64,000 bases of DNA from Iamia sp963728655 (lineage in GTDB: Bacteria > Actinomycetota > Acidimicrobiia > Acidimicrobiales > Iamiaceae). Below the pieces are notes generated by a model. The model did not search any database, was not told the origin of the DNA, and saw nothing but the letters and a program-made list of their open reading frames with translations. Position numbers and translations under genes: made by a program. The stretch is taken from the NCBI GenBank assembly GCA_963728655.1, contig CAVSLD010000006.1, positions 496,001 through 560,000 of the forward strand, in the 5' to 3' direction. How positions within the stretch are numbered: position 1 is the first letter of the stretch; every line of letters begins with the position of its first letter. Shown here piece after piece: positions 18,611-29,200 of the stretch.

Positions 18611-19248
18611 TCAGGCCGTGGCCTCGGCGCCGCCCGGGCTGCCACAGGGTGGCCTGGAGGTCCTGCTCCAGGGCCTCGTCGATGACCGCACCCTCCACGT
18701 CGATGTCGGCGTGCTCGCGAGCATGCAGCCCGCGCGGGCAGGCCGTCGAGGTCGGGCCAGGCGTCGGGCGACCACAGGCCGGAGCGGCGCAGGGCCTTGG
18801 CGCAGTGGATGTAGGCCTCCTCCACGGTCACGACCACGACCACCCCGGCGGAGCGGCCGTCGACGGCGAAGACCTCGCACAGGTCGGGGTCGGTGCGCAG
18901 CTCGGCGGTGCCGTTCACCCGCAGGGTCTCGTCCATGCCGGGGATCATGCAGAGCAGGGCCACGCCGGGGTTGCCCACCAGGTTCTGGAACGAGTCGAGG
19001 CGGTTGTTGCCCGAGAGGTCGGCCCAGGCCAGGTGGCGCTCGTCGATGACCCGCACGAACCCGGGGGCCCCGCCCTTGGGCGAGGCATCGCACACCCCGT
19101 CGGCGTCGGCGGTCGAGAGCACGAGGAACGGGCACCGGGCCAGGAACTCGACGCAGTTGTGGTCGAGCAGGGGGATGACCTTGGCCACCGCCCCACCTCC
19201 CGGCTCGCGGTAGTGGGTGCGGAGGTCGTCCACGGAGTCGAGGCGCAT
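18611..19248 (-). CDS. Pyridoxamine-5'-phosphate-oxidase-like FMN protein, MSMEG_1061 type (two frameshifts)
   Basis: About 210 residues. FMN-binding split-barrel signature: FLARCPFLVLSTADADGVCD, SPKGGAPGFVRVIDERHLAW, GNNRLDSFQNLVGNPGVALL and the C-terminal YIHCAKALRRSGLW. The frame breaks near 18730 (restored by dropping one base: LPAGLHAREHADIDVEGAVI). It probably breaks again near 18645, where the alternate frame ends GSPGGAEATA then stop at 18611. GACACT lies 6 nt before the ATG. Likely a flavin- or F420-dependent oxidoreductase; substrate unknown. Confidence 0.75.
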
Positions 19249-19377
19249 CGGCCCAGTGTCGCGGAGGCCGGCCCGAGGGGCGAGGGGGCGCTCAGCGCGC
19301 CCGGCGCCTCGGGGTCCTCGCCGTCCCACCGCTCGACGATCCGGGCGAAGAGGTCGCCCCTCGGGTGCGGCCCGCCG

Positions 19378-20616
19378 TCAGGCGGGGCAGGAGTCGACGG
19401 GCGCGTCGCCGGCCAGGGCCTCGGTGAGGAAGGCCGTCACCCGGTCGGCCACGGCCGGGATGATCGCACCGTGGTCGGCCCCCTCGACCACCTGGAGCTC
19501 GGTGGTCTGGCCGCTGGCGCAGAGGCGCTCGAAGAGGTCCCGCACCCGCTCGATCACCACCCGGTCGTCGGCCGTGCCGGAGGCGAGGTAGAGGGGCACG
19601 CCGTCGACGGCGGTGCCCCCCACGTCGTTGCCCAGCAGGATCGACCGGGCCGGCTCGGTCTGGCGCGGGTCGGCGGTGAACGCGCCGCCCAGGGCGACCG
19701 GGATGAGCGCCTCGGTGATGCCGTCGAGGCAGTCGGTCTCGAACACCTCGCTGGCGGCGAGGGCCTCGTCGGTGAGGTAGTCGGCCAGGTCGATGTCGGG
19801 GTGCTCGGACCGGCCGCCGACCATGCCCATCATGGTCAGGATCGTCGTCACGATCGGGTCGATGCCGCCGTAGACCCGGTCGAAGAGGGCCCCGGGGGAG
19901 AGGGCGACGGTGGCGACGAGGTCCAGCTCCGGGGCCGCGCTGGGCGCCAGCTCCATCGCGGCCAGGGCGCCGTGGCCGCCCTGCGAGTGGCCGACCGACA
20001 CCCACCGGTCGCCCGCGCCCGCCTCCGGCAGCTGGCCGACGGCCCGGACGGCGTCGATCACGGCGTTGCCCTCCGACGGCTTGGACAGGTACGGGTGCAG
20101 CTCGCCCGGCGGGCCCAGCCCCACGTAGTCGGTCTGCACCGCCACCACGTCGTCGAGGCCCCAGTCCGGTGCGGTGCCCCCGGCCCGGCTGGGGGCGCAC
20201 GGCGAGGCGATGCCGGTGGTGCCGTGGGCGGTGGACACCACCGTGCGGCCACCGTCGGGGGCAGGGTCATCCGGGTAGGTGGCGATGCCGGTGACGGCCC
20301 GGAGGGCCTCGGTGGCGTCCTGGGACAGGTACATGATCCGCACCGTCGTGGCCCCGCCGTCGGAGCCGACCGCCTGGGTGCGGAGGAGGGTGCCGGGCTC
20401 ACCGTCGGGCAGCGGGTCCGGGGGGACGTAGAAGTCCTCGACCGAGCCGTTGAACGCCTCGGGCGCGGACGTGGTCGTGGTCGCCTCGGCCTCGGTGGCG
20501 GGCGCCGGCTCGGTGGGGTCCGGCGCGCCCTCGTCATCGGCGCTGCAGCCGCCGACGCCGGCCAGGACGAGGAGCGCGACGGCGGCCACGGCGACGCGGC
20601 GGCGGACGGCGGGCAC
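19378..20616 (-). CDS. Secreted lipase-family lipoprotein (alpha/beta hydrolase)
   Basis: 412 residues. N-terminal lipoprotein signal: RRRVAVAAVALLVLAGVGGC with lipobox Cys at about 24, then an Asp/Thr-rich linker. The hydrolase domain has the nucleophile elbow VSVGHSQGGHGAL, and the Asp/His region SGTADDRVVIERV to VEGADHGAIIP. This matches the secretory lipase (LIP) family of Actinobacteria. TAGGTT lies 6 nt before the GTG start. Intact. It probably hydrolyses lipid esters outside the cell. Confidence 0.85.
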   Translation of the reverse strand: MPAVRRRVAVAAVALLVLAGVGGCSADDEGAPDPTEPAPATEAEATTTTSAPEAFNGSVEDFYVPPDPLPDGEPGTLLRTQAVGSDGGATTVRIMYLSQDATEALRAVTGIATYPDDPAPDGGRTVVSTAHGTTGIASPCAPSRAGGTAPDWGLDDVVAVQTDYVGLGPPGELHPYLSKPSEGNAVIDAVRAVGQLPEAGAGDRWVSVGHSQGGHGALAAMELAPSAAPELDLVATVALSPGALFDRVYGGIDPIVTTILTMMGMVGGRSEHPDIDLADYLTDEALAASEVFETDCLDGITEALIPVALGGAFTADPRQTEPARSILLGNDVGGTAVDGVPLYLASGTADDRVVIERVRDLFERLCASGQTTELQVVEGADHGAIIPAVADRVTAFLTEALAGDAPVDSCPA

Positions 20617-20722
20617 GTCGGGAACCTACGCGCCCGTCCCGCCCGCTCCCGCTCACCTGCGCCCGATGGGTCGCCCCTGCGGCCGCTACTAGCGTGCGCC
20701 GGGCACCGAGCGGAGGGATCGC

Positions 20723-22760
20723 GTGGACGGGTTCAACGACAAGGTCGCCTTCATCTGGTCGGTGGCCGATCTGCTGCGGGGCGACTACAAGCAGTCCGAG
20801 TACGGCCGGGTCGTCCTCCCGCTGGTCGTCCTCCGCCGGCTCGATGCCCTCCTCGCGCCGACCAAGGATCGGGTGGTCGAGCGCTACGACGCGCACTGCC
20901 GGCGGCGACGCCTCCCTCGACGCGGTGCTGTCGAACATCACCGGGCACAAGGGCGTCTGGAACCACAGCCCGTTCACCTCCGCCGGCTCCTCGATGCGCC
21001 CGACGACCTGGCGCGACAACCTCCAGCGCTACATCGCCTCGTTCTCACCCACCATCCCGACATCTTCGAGCAGTTCGGCTTCCGCACCCAGGTCGAGCGC
21101 CTGGCCCGGGCCGAGCTGCTCTACCAGGTGCTGTCGCGCTTCGCCGATGTCGACCTCCACCCAGACGCCGTCATCAACGTGGAGATGGGCTACATGTACG
21201 AGGAGCTGATCCGGCGCTTCTCGGAGCTGTCCAACGAGACGGCCGGCGAGCACTTCACGCCCCGCGAGGTCATCAGGCTCATGGTCGACCTGCTGCTTCG
21301 CCGAGGAGGAGGACCTGCTCGACCAAGCCGGGGTCGTGAAGCGACCTGTTCGACCCGGCGTGCGGCACCGGCGGCATGCTCTCCGTGGCCGAGGACTACC
21401 TGCGAGGAGCTCAACGACGCGGCCACGCTGCGACGCTACGGCCAGGAGCTGAACCCCGAGACCTACGCCACCTGCCGCTCCGACATGATGATCAAGGGCG
21501 AGGACGCCGCGCAGCATCGAGCTGGGCAACTCCTTCTCCCACGACGGCTTCGAGGGCGAGACCTTCGACTACATGCTGGCCAACCCGCCCTTCGGGGTGG
21601 AGTGGAAGAAGGTGGCGGACACGGTCAAGGAGGAGCACGAGACCCGGGGCTTCGGCGGCCGCTTCGGTGCCGGCCTGCCCCGCATCAACGACGGGTCGCT
21701 GCTGTTCCTCCAGCACATGATCTCGAAGATGGTGCCGCCTCGAGGAGGGGGGCTCGCCGGCTGGCCATCGTCTTCAACGGCTCGCCCGCTGTTCACCGGC
21801 GCCGCCGGCTCGGGCGAGTCCGAGATCCGCCGCTGGATCATCGAGAACGACTGGCTCGAAGCCGTGGTCGCCCTTCCCGACCAGCTCTTCTACAACACCG
21901 GCATCTCCACCTACTTCTGGGTCGTGACCAACCGTGAAGCGGCCCGAGCCGGCGAGGGCACGTGCTGCTGGTCGACGCCCGCGAGTCGTGGGTGAAGATG
22001 CGCAAGAGCCTGGGCGACAAGCGCAAGCAGATCAGCGACGACCAGATCGCCGAGATCGTGCGGATCTACATGGAGGGCGCCGACCCCGACGCCGCGACGA
22101 CGAGCGGGTGAAGATCTTCCCCAACGAGGCCTTCGGCTTCCTGCGCATCACCGTCGAGCGCCCGCTGCGGCTGCGGTGGGAGGTCACCGACGACACGGTG
22201 GCGGCTCTGGCCGAGGCCAAGCCGGTGGCCAAGCTCGACGAGACGCCGCGCACGGCGCTGCTCGACGCCCTCCGGGCGCGGGTGGGGGAGCGCTTCGCCG
22301 AGGAGGCCGAGGTCGCCCCGGTGGTCACCGATGTCCTGGCCGCCGCCGGCGTGAAGGGCAAGCCCCTGGAGAAGGCGGTGCTCGAGGCGCTGGCGGTGCG
22401 CGACCCCGACGCCGACCCGGTCACCGACGCCAAGGGCCACCCCCTGCCCGACCCCGACCTGCGCGACGCCGAGAACGTGCCGTTGCCGGCGGTGGCCCTG
22501 GAGCTTCGAGGCCGACGTCACCGACCGCCTCGCCGGCGACGCCTGCCGCCGGGCCGTGGACGAGTACGTGGCTGCCGAGGTCCTGCCCTTCGTCCCCGAC
22601 GCCTGGGTCGACCACACCAAGACCAAGGTCGGCTACGAGATCCCCCTGACCCGCCACTTCTACCGCTACGTCCCGCCCCGCCCCCTGGCCGAGATCGACG
22701 CCGAGATCAAGCAGCTCGAAGGCGAGATCCAGGCGCTGCTCGCACGAGGTGACCGAGTGA
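20723..22760 (+). pseudogene. hsdM: Type I restriction-modification DNA methylase subunit HsdM, multiply frameshifted
   Basis: The N6-adenine methylase subunit is readable in pieces: FIWSVADLLRGDYKQSEYG, EELIRRFSELSNETAGEHFT, DPACGTGGMLSVAEDYL (SAM motif I), FDYMLANPPFGVEWKKV (catalytic NPPF) and FTGAAGSGESEIRRWIIEN. The C-terminal coiled part ends ALLHEVTE then TGA. About 16 single-base indels are needed (for example near 20894, 21014, 21296, 21342, 21403, 21512, 21741, 21757, 21785, 21936, 21949, 22506 and 22741), mostly +1. Between indels the protein and GC3 look undamaged and no substitution-type stops are seen. It has an AGGG ribosome site. The stop overlaps hsdS as GTGA. Confidence 0.85.
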
Positions 22761-23984
22761 GCGAGGCGTGGCCGAGGGTCGCGCTGCCGCAAGGTCGCTC
22801 AACTTGGCACGGGACATACGTCCCAGCCGTCCAGCATCCCGAGTACTGGGTCGACTGCACGATCCCTTGGCTCACCCTGGCCGACGTGGGCCCATTGCGT
22901 GCGGGCACGGTTCAGACGGTGTCTGCGACGAAGGAGAAGATCAGCCTCGCTGGGAGTCGCCAACTCGTCAGCGGTCGTGCACCCGTCGGGGACGGTTGTG
23001 ATGTCCCGAACGGCGTCGGTCGGTTTCAGCGCCATCCTGGGCGCGCCATGGCGACCAGCCAGGACTACGTCACCTGGCGGTGCGGACCGTGGCTCGACGC
23101 CACGGTTTCTGCTGCATGGCTGCTGCACGTGGCTCGGCGACGAGATCCTTGCTATGCGATGGGCTCGACCCACCAGACGCATCTACATGCCGCGACGTCG
23201 AGCTGAATCCGGATTCCGCTCCCGACCCGTCGAGGAGCAGCGGGCCATCGCCGACCACCTCGACGCCGAGACCGCCCGCATCGACGCCCTCATCACCAAG
23301 CGCCAGCGCCAGATTGACCTCTTGGAGGAGCATCTCGAGGCGGCGATCTACGACCTCATCGATTGGAGTGGCCGATCCCAGACCCTTCGACAGGCGGGAA
23401 CCTCGGTCCTCACGGGCCCCTTTGGCACGCAGCTGGCTGCCTCCGAGTACGTAGATGACGGGGTTCCCGTCATCAACCCATCTCACATCGATGGCGGACA
23501 GATCCAGCCTGAGCGCGGGGTCTCCGTCCCTGCTCAGACAGCCAGCGACGGGCTTCAGCGTCACCGACTTCGGGCGGGAGATCTGGTCATGGGTCGCAAG
23601 GGTGATGTCGGCCGCAGCGCGCTGATCCGCGCGGCGGAGGACGGTTATGTCTGCGGCAGCGACTCGATAGCGGTGCGCTGCAACCCGGGTGCACTGGCGG
23701 CCGCGTATCTGGCCGAGCTTCTTCACTTGTCCATTGTTCGTCAGCACCTCGAGAGTCAGTCGCGAGGTGCAACGATGGCGAGCGTCAACGAAGGAACGCT
23801 GCTGGCACTTCGCGTGCCGGTCCCCAGCCTCCAGAAGCAAGCTGAGATCTGTTCGACCTGTAAGCGCCTTCGCTCCGAAAGCATGCAACTGCGCCACGCC
23901 CTCACTCGTCAGATCGAACTGCTGCGGGAGCGGCGGCAGGCGCTGATCACGGCGGCGGTGACCGGCGAGCTCGCCGTCGCCTGA
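22757..23984 (+). pseudogene. hsdS: Type I restriction specificity subunit HsdS, frameshifted in its first half
   Basis: The first target-recognition domain is broken into pieces (EYWVDCTIPWLTLADVGPL, HPSGTVVMSRTASVGF, MATSQDYVTWRCGPWLD, IYMPDVEL) by at least eight indels before about 23230. From PVEEQRAIADHLDAETARID (the central coiled spacer) onward the frame is clean to the stop. This includes the second domain (VLTGPFGTQLAASEYVDDGV, LRAGDLVMGRKGDVGRSAL) and the second coiled coil (RQIELLRERRQALITAAVTG). The total would be about 405 residues. Base composition is lower in GC than the neighbours, especially 23380-23900, consistent with horizontally exchanged specificity domains. Confidence 0.85.
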
Positions 23985-24476
23985 GCGAACCTGCCCAACG
24001 TCGAGGACATCCCGCCGCGCCAGCGCGGGCGTGGCGATCATGCGCGGTTGCCGTCACCAGAGGCGGGGAGGAGGCCCGGCTGTCGTCGGCCCGGCAGGCG
24101 ATGCCGTCCAGCCAGCACCCCCAGGGGCCTCGGCCGCTGGCTGCAGCGCCCGCCGCTCTCGTCGGCGGGCGTTCGCTCGTGCGGGCCCGGCCCGAGCGGT
24201 GCTGACACGGTCGATCCCGGTCCTTGGGCCATGCGTTCGTCCGAGACGTTGGTGCCGGGGCGCAGAGGCCGTGGCGTCGCCGACGCTGGTGCTGGCGGCT
24301 CGGGAGCGGGTGCACCTCAGCACCCAGGGGGCGTAGTCGGCGTCGCCCGGTTCTTGGGACGGAAGTGCCCGAGAAGGCGCCCGATCGGTACCGAGAAGTG
24401 TGGCGCCCGGATCGTGTCGGATCACTGCACGAAGGAGCCCGCAAACCCAAGGGGAATATGGCTTTGCGGCGTGTGA
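23985..24476. other. About 490-bp gap inside the restriction island, no gene recognised
   Basis: Lies between hsdS and the DUF222/HNH gene. Several short open frames exist on both strands, but none shows a family motif or a sustained high-GC3 pattern. It may hold decayed sequence. No tRNA or attachment site was recognised. Confidence 0.5.
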
Positions 24477-24492
24477 TCGAACATGTGTTGGG
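24477..24492. promoter_or_regulatory. SOS-box-like LexA site upstream of the first DUF222/HNH gene
   Basis: TCGAAC-ATGT-GTTGGG. The left half matches the actinobacterial LexA consensus TCGAAC-N4-GTTCGA exactly and the right half matches 4 of 6. It ends 2 nt before the TAGGAT -10 box, a position where a repressor would block transcription. A stronger copy precedes the other DUF222/HNH gene at 59724. Confidence 0.5.
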
Positions 24493-24506
24493 GGTAGGAT
24501 GGCGGG

Positions 24507-25844
24507 GTGCCACTGACCGCCGTTCCCGAGCCTGACGACCCTGGGGTCACCGTGCTCGACCCGCTCGATGCGGCGGCGTGTGCCGACCTCTCCGAGGAGG
24601 CGCTGCGGCAGCACCTGCTCGAGCTGCACCAGCTCAAGGCGCGGGTCGACGGCGCCCTGTCGGCGGCCACCGGCGCGTTCGACGCCAAGAAGACCTGGAC
24701 CGCCGACGCGGCGCGCTCCGGCGCCGGGTGGCTGGCCGCCCGGGTCGACCTCTCCCGCAAGAAGGCGGCATCGGAGATCCTCCTGGCTCGCGACCTGCGG
24801 GCCCTGCCCGTGGTCGAGGCCGCGGCGCTGGCCGGCGACCTGGGCCGCGACAAGGTCCACCTGCTCGTGAAGGCCCGCACCCCCGAGGTCGAGGAGGTCT
24901 TCGCCGAGCAGGAGCAGTTCCTGGTCGACGAGGTCGTCCGCCTCACGGTGCGCGATGCCGCGGTGTTCCTGCGTCACTGGCTGGCTCGCGCCCGGGAGCT
25001 GGTCGGCTGGACCGACCCCGACGACCAGCCCGACCCGGTCGCTGCGCCCCGGGCTGCGGTCGACCTCACCTCCACGTTCGAGGGGCGCTGGGTGCTCGAC
25101 GGCGAGATGGACGCCGAGCACGGGGCCATCATCTCCGGGGTCATCGCCGCCGAGGTCGACGAGATGTTCCGGGTCGGCATCTTCTCCGCCGACGACGGGC
25201 TCACCGCCCGCCAGCGCCGGGGCCTGGCCATGACCGAGGTGTTCCTGCGCAACGGCCGGGCCGGCACCAAGCAGGGCGAGCTCCGCCCGTCGGTCGAGAT
25301 CGTGTCCGACGCCAAGACGGCCGACGGGCTCATGCCCGTCGACGCCGACGACGCCGCCTCCCGGGTGTGCGAGATCCGCGACGTCGGCCCCATCTCCACC
25401 GCCGCACTCGGCCGCTACCTCTGCACCGCCCGCATCCACGGCCTGGTCTTCGGCGCCGACGGCGAGCCGCTGAAGCTGGGACGCGACGTCGAGCTGGCCA
25501 ACCGGGCCCAGCGCCGCGCGCTGCGGTTCCAGACCCGGGGCTGTGCCTTCCCGGGCTGCTCGGCGCCGGCGTCGTGGTGCGAGGCCCACCACATCGTCTG
25601 GCGCGACGACCACGGCCCGACCGACCTACCGAACCTTGTCCTGTTGTGCCGGTTCCACCACCACCGGGTCCACGACGACGGCTACCGCATGACCCGTCTG
25701 CCCGACGGCACCCTCGAGGTGCTGCGCCCCGACGGCAGCCCGCTCACCCCATGTCGAGAGCGCCGACGATCGCACCAGCCCGACGCGACCGCCGAGCGCA
25801 CCCGAAGACGCATCCAGGAGCTCGTCGCCACCCGCGCTGCCTGA
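24507..25844 (+). CDS. DUF222 / HNH endonuclease domain protein (1)
   Basis: 445 residues: N-terminal DUF222 region (about 10-330, helical: RVDLSRKKAASEILLARDLR, ISGVIAAEVDEMFRVGIF) and a C-terminal HNH nuclease (about 330-400: RTRGCAFPGCSAPASWCEAH followed by HIVWRDDHGPTDLPNLVLLC and HHHRVH). The family is the actinobacterial 13E12-like group. TAGGAT lies 6 nt before the GTG start, so the mRNA is leaderless. It is free of frameshifts although its neighbours are riddled with them. It lies between hsdS and hsdR. Mobile-element or DNA-damage-linked roles are suspected for the family. Confidence 0.9.
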   Translation: MPLTAVPEPDDPGVTVLDPLDAAACADLSEEALRQHLLELHQLKARVDGALSAATGAFDAKKTWTADAARSGAGWLAARVDLSRKKAASEILLARDLRALPVVEAAALAGDLGRDKVHLLVKARTPEVEEVFAEQEQFLVDEVVRLTVRDAAVFLRHWLARARELVGWTDPDDQPDPVAAPRAAVDLTSTFEGRWVLDGEMDAEHGAIISGVIAAEVDEMFRVGIFSADDGLTARQRRGLAMTEVFLRNGRAGTKQGELRPSVEIVSDAKTADGLMPVDADDAASRVCEIRDVGPISTAALGRYLCTARIHGLVFGADGEPLKLGRDVELANRAQRRALRFQTRGCAFPGCSAPASWCEAHHIVWRDDHGPTDLPNLVLLCRFHHHRVHDDGYRMTRLPDGTLEVLRPDGSPLTPCRERRRSHQPDATAERTRRRIQELVATRAA

Positions 25845-25891
25845 CGGCGAGCGCAGTCACCGCCTCGGTCCGACCAGGCCGCTCGCCGAGA

Positions 25892-26227
25892 TCAGACCTC
25901 GGACCACGGGTGTGCCGGGATGAAGCGCTCCAGGTGCTTGGGGTTGGTGGTCGCCACCACGACGTCGCCCTCCAGGGCGGCGAGGCCCAGGGCCTGGGCG
26001 GCGAGGATGACGTCGCCGTCGAGCGCGAGGTCGGGTGCCGTCAGGAGCCCCCTTCGGCGCACATCGGCCCACAGCCGAGCCGCCTCGCGCATGGCCGTGG
26101 TGATGATCGGTTCGAGGCCGAGGTTGGCCGTGACCTCGTCGAGCCGGGCCAGTCCGGCATCCTTCTTCGCCCTGAGGAGCTCTCGGCGCACCTCGTGGTC
26201 GGCGATCTCCGGGACGACGGCCCGATC
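25892..26227 (-). pseudogene. N-terminally truncated VapC-like PIN-domain toxin
   Basis: About 110 residues matching the C-terminal part of a PIN-domain RNase: VVPEIADHEVRRELLRAKKD, PIITTAMREAARLWADVRR, LDGDVILAAQALGL, DVVVATTNPKHLERF. The second acidic cluster (LDGDVILAA, TTN) is present. The N-terminal strand with the first catalytic Asp (the usual LLDTN motif) is missing, because a stop lies at 26228-26230, and no VapB antitoxin is found. This is a remnant of a toxin-antitoxin module. It is divergent from hsdR. Confidence 0.7.
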
Positions 26228-26255
26228 TCATGGACACCCTGACCTAGCCTCAGGG

Positions 26256-29200
26256 GTGACCGGGGAGGCGGTGGACGGCGTGGGGCACACGGAGCAGGCG
26301 TTCGAGGACGCCATCGAGGGGTGGTTGGTCGACCACGGGGGCTACCTCCGGGGCCAGCCCAGCAACGTCGACGTGGATCGAGGCCTCGACAGCGCCGAGC
26401 TGTTCGCCTTCCTCGGAGCCACCCAGGCCGAGGCGTGGGCCCGGCTGGTCGGGCTGCACGGCGGTGACCCCGACGACGCCCAGCGCCGCTTCCTCGACCG
26501 GGTCGTGGCCCAGCTCGACGAGCGCGGGACCGTCGACGTCCTTCGCCACGGGGTCGATGACCTCGGCATCACCCTTCGCCTGGCGTACTTCCGGCCGGCC
26601 TCGGGGCTGAACCCCGAGCTCGTGGTGCTCTACGCCGCCAACCGGCTGACCGTCGACCCGCCAGCTCCACTACTCGCCCGAGGCCACGGGCGCCTCGGTC
26701 GACCTCGGCCTCTTCGTCAACGGCATCCCGGTGGCCACCGCCGAGCTGAAGAACCCGTTCACCGGCCAGACGCGTCGAGCACGCCAAGCAGCAGTACCGC
26801 GAGCGACCGCGACCCACGCGAGCCGCTGCTTCGCTCGGCGCGCCTGGTGCACTTCGCCGTCGATCCCGACCTGGTGTATCATGACCACCCGGCTGGCCGG
26901 GCGAGGACACGCGTTCCTGCCGTTCAACCAGGGCCGCGACGGCCCGGCAACCGGGCGGCGCGGGCAACCCGCCGACGCGACGGGCTACCGCGACCGCCTA
27001 CCTGTGGGAGCAGGTGCTGGCAGCGCGACGCCTGGCTCGACCTGCTCGCCCGGTTCGTCCACGTCGAGCACCCGGACGCGCCGAGGCGGCAAGACGGCCG
27101 CCGCGCGGCCGCTGATCTTCCCGCGCTACCACCAGTGGGACGCGGTGCGCAGGCTCTGGCCGCACGCCGCGCGACGCACGGCGCCGGGCACGCAACTACC
27201 TGGTCGCAGCACTCGGCCGGGTCGGGCAAGTCCAACACGATCGCCTGGCTGGCCCACCGGCTCGTCGACCCTGCACGACGCACGACCGACCGACGAAGGT
27301 GTTCGACAAGGTCATCGTCATCACCGACCGCGCGCGTGCTCGACCGGCAGCTCCAGGACACGATCTACCAGTTCGAGCACACCCACGGCGTGGTCGAGCG
27401 GATCGACAAGGACTCGGCCAGCAGCTGGCCGAGGCGCTCGGCCGGCGACCGCGCCAGATCATCATCACCACGCTGCAGAAGTTCCCGTTCGTCGCCGAGG
27501 CCAGATCGACGACGCTGCCGGCACGCGGTTCGCGGTCATCATCGACGAGGCCCACTCCTCGCAGACCGGCGAGGCCGCCAGCGCACCTCAAGGCGGTGCT
27601 CGGCGGCCGGGCTGACGCCGGCTCGCCGAGAGGAGGCGCGAGGCCAGCGAGGACGCGGCCGAGGTCGACGCCGCAGGACGAGCTGGCCGACCGCGTCGAT
27701 GCGCTCGTCGGCCGCGCGGCGCGCGGCCGCAGGAGAACCTGTCGCTTCTTCGCCTTCACCGCCACGCCCAAGGCCAAGACGCTGGAGCTGTTCGGCCAGC
27801 GTCGGAGCCGGGCCGACGGCAGCGACGCACCGGCCGTTCCACCTGTACTCGATGCGCCAGGCCATCGAGGAGGGCTTCATCCTCGACGTGCTGCGCAACT
27901 ACACCACCTACGCCACCTACTTCCGGCTGGCGAACGGCCGTCGCGCGACGACCCCGAGGTCGACAAGCGGCAAGGCCGCGCCGGCCGTCGCCGCGCTTCG
28001 TCGTCGCTGCACCCGACGAACCTCGGCCCAGAAGGCCGAGATCATCGTCGAGCACTTCCGCGGCCCACGCCGCAGCCAAGATCGGCGGCAGGCCAAGGCG
28101 ATGGTCGTCACCCGCTCCCGGCTGCACGCGGTGCGGTACAAGCAGGCCATCGACGCCTACATCGCGCGAGCAGCGGCTACGCCGACCTGCGACGCCCTGG
28201 TCGCGTTCTCCGGCAGGTCATCGACCCCGACGACCGGGGCGAGCCTACACCGAGGCCGGCATGAACGGCTTCCCCGAGACCGAGACCGCCGACGCGGTTC
28301 GACCACCCCGACGACTACCAGGTCCTGGTCGTCGCCGAGAAGTACCAGACCGGCTTCGACCAGCCGCTGCTGCACACGATGTACGTCGACAAGAAGCTCG
28401 AGGGCGTCAAGGCCGTGCAGACCCTGTCCCGGCTCAACCGCACCGCACCCGGCAAGGACAGACACCTTCGTGCTCGACTTCGTCAACGAGGCCGAGGCCA
28501 TCGAGGCGCGTTCGAGCCCTTCTACGACACGTCGCTCGCGGTCCCGACGGACCCGAATGCCCTGTTCGACACGCGTCGGGAGCTCGACCAGTTCGACGTC
28601 CTTCGCCCCGTGGAGGTCGATGCGCTGGCCGCGGCCTGGTTCGCCACGCCGGCCTCGGACCGGGCTCGGCGGGAGCACCACGGCGCCCTGCACTCCCACC
28701 TCGAGCCGGCGCTCGTGCGCTTCGGCGAGCTCGACGAGGACGACCAGGAGGCGTTCCGGCGGGCCCTCGACCGCTTCGTCTCGCTGTACACGTTCGTGAC
28801 CCAGATCCTGCCCCTGGCCGAGACCGAGCTGGAGAAGCGCTGCCTGTTCTGCCGCCTGCTCTCGCTGCGCCTCCCGGCCCGGCCGACGGTCACCCTCGAC
28901 CTCGACGTGGCCCTGACGCACCTGCCGCGTGGCCGAGACCGGCCGTGAGGCGATCGCCCTGGGTGGCGAGTCCGCGCCGCTGGTCGCCTTCCCGCCCGAC
29001 GGGGGCGGGTCGCAGTACCTGCCGGGCATGGAGCCGCTCTCGGAGGTGATCAAGCGGTTCAACGAGGCGTTCGGGACCGAGATCGCCGACGCCGATCGCC
29101 TCAACATCGACGGGCTCGGTGCCCGCATGGTCGACGACGCCCTGCTCCAGGCGCAGGCGGTGGCCAACTCCGACGCCAGCTTCGCCCAGGTGTTCGAGGA

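Noticed and set aside
18141..19248. A fusion of the FMN flavoprotein with DUF3237.
   Set aside because: It arises only if one of two indels is corrected. The flavoprotein has a good stop in the third frame at 18611, and DUF3237 has its own -10 and ATG.
23985..24506. A possible small gene or tRNA in the gap before the first DUF222/HNH gene.
   Set aside because: No cloverleaf, family motif or consistent codon pattern on either strand.
20890..28925. The extra bases seemed always to be a C (or G) inserted exactly between codons, hinting at quadruplet decoding or programmed +1 frameshifting.
   Set aside because: In each case four bases occupy one codon position and any of the four may be the extra one. 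High GC3 alone makes the last base C or G. No common slippery codon or stimulatory structure was seen.
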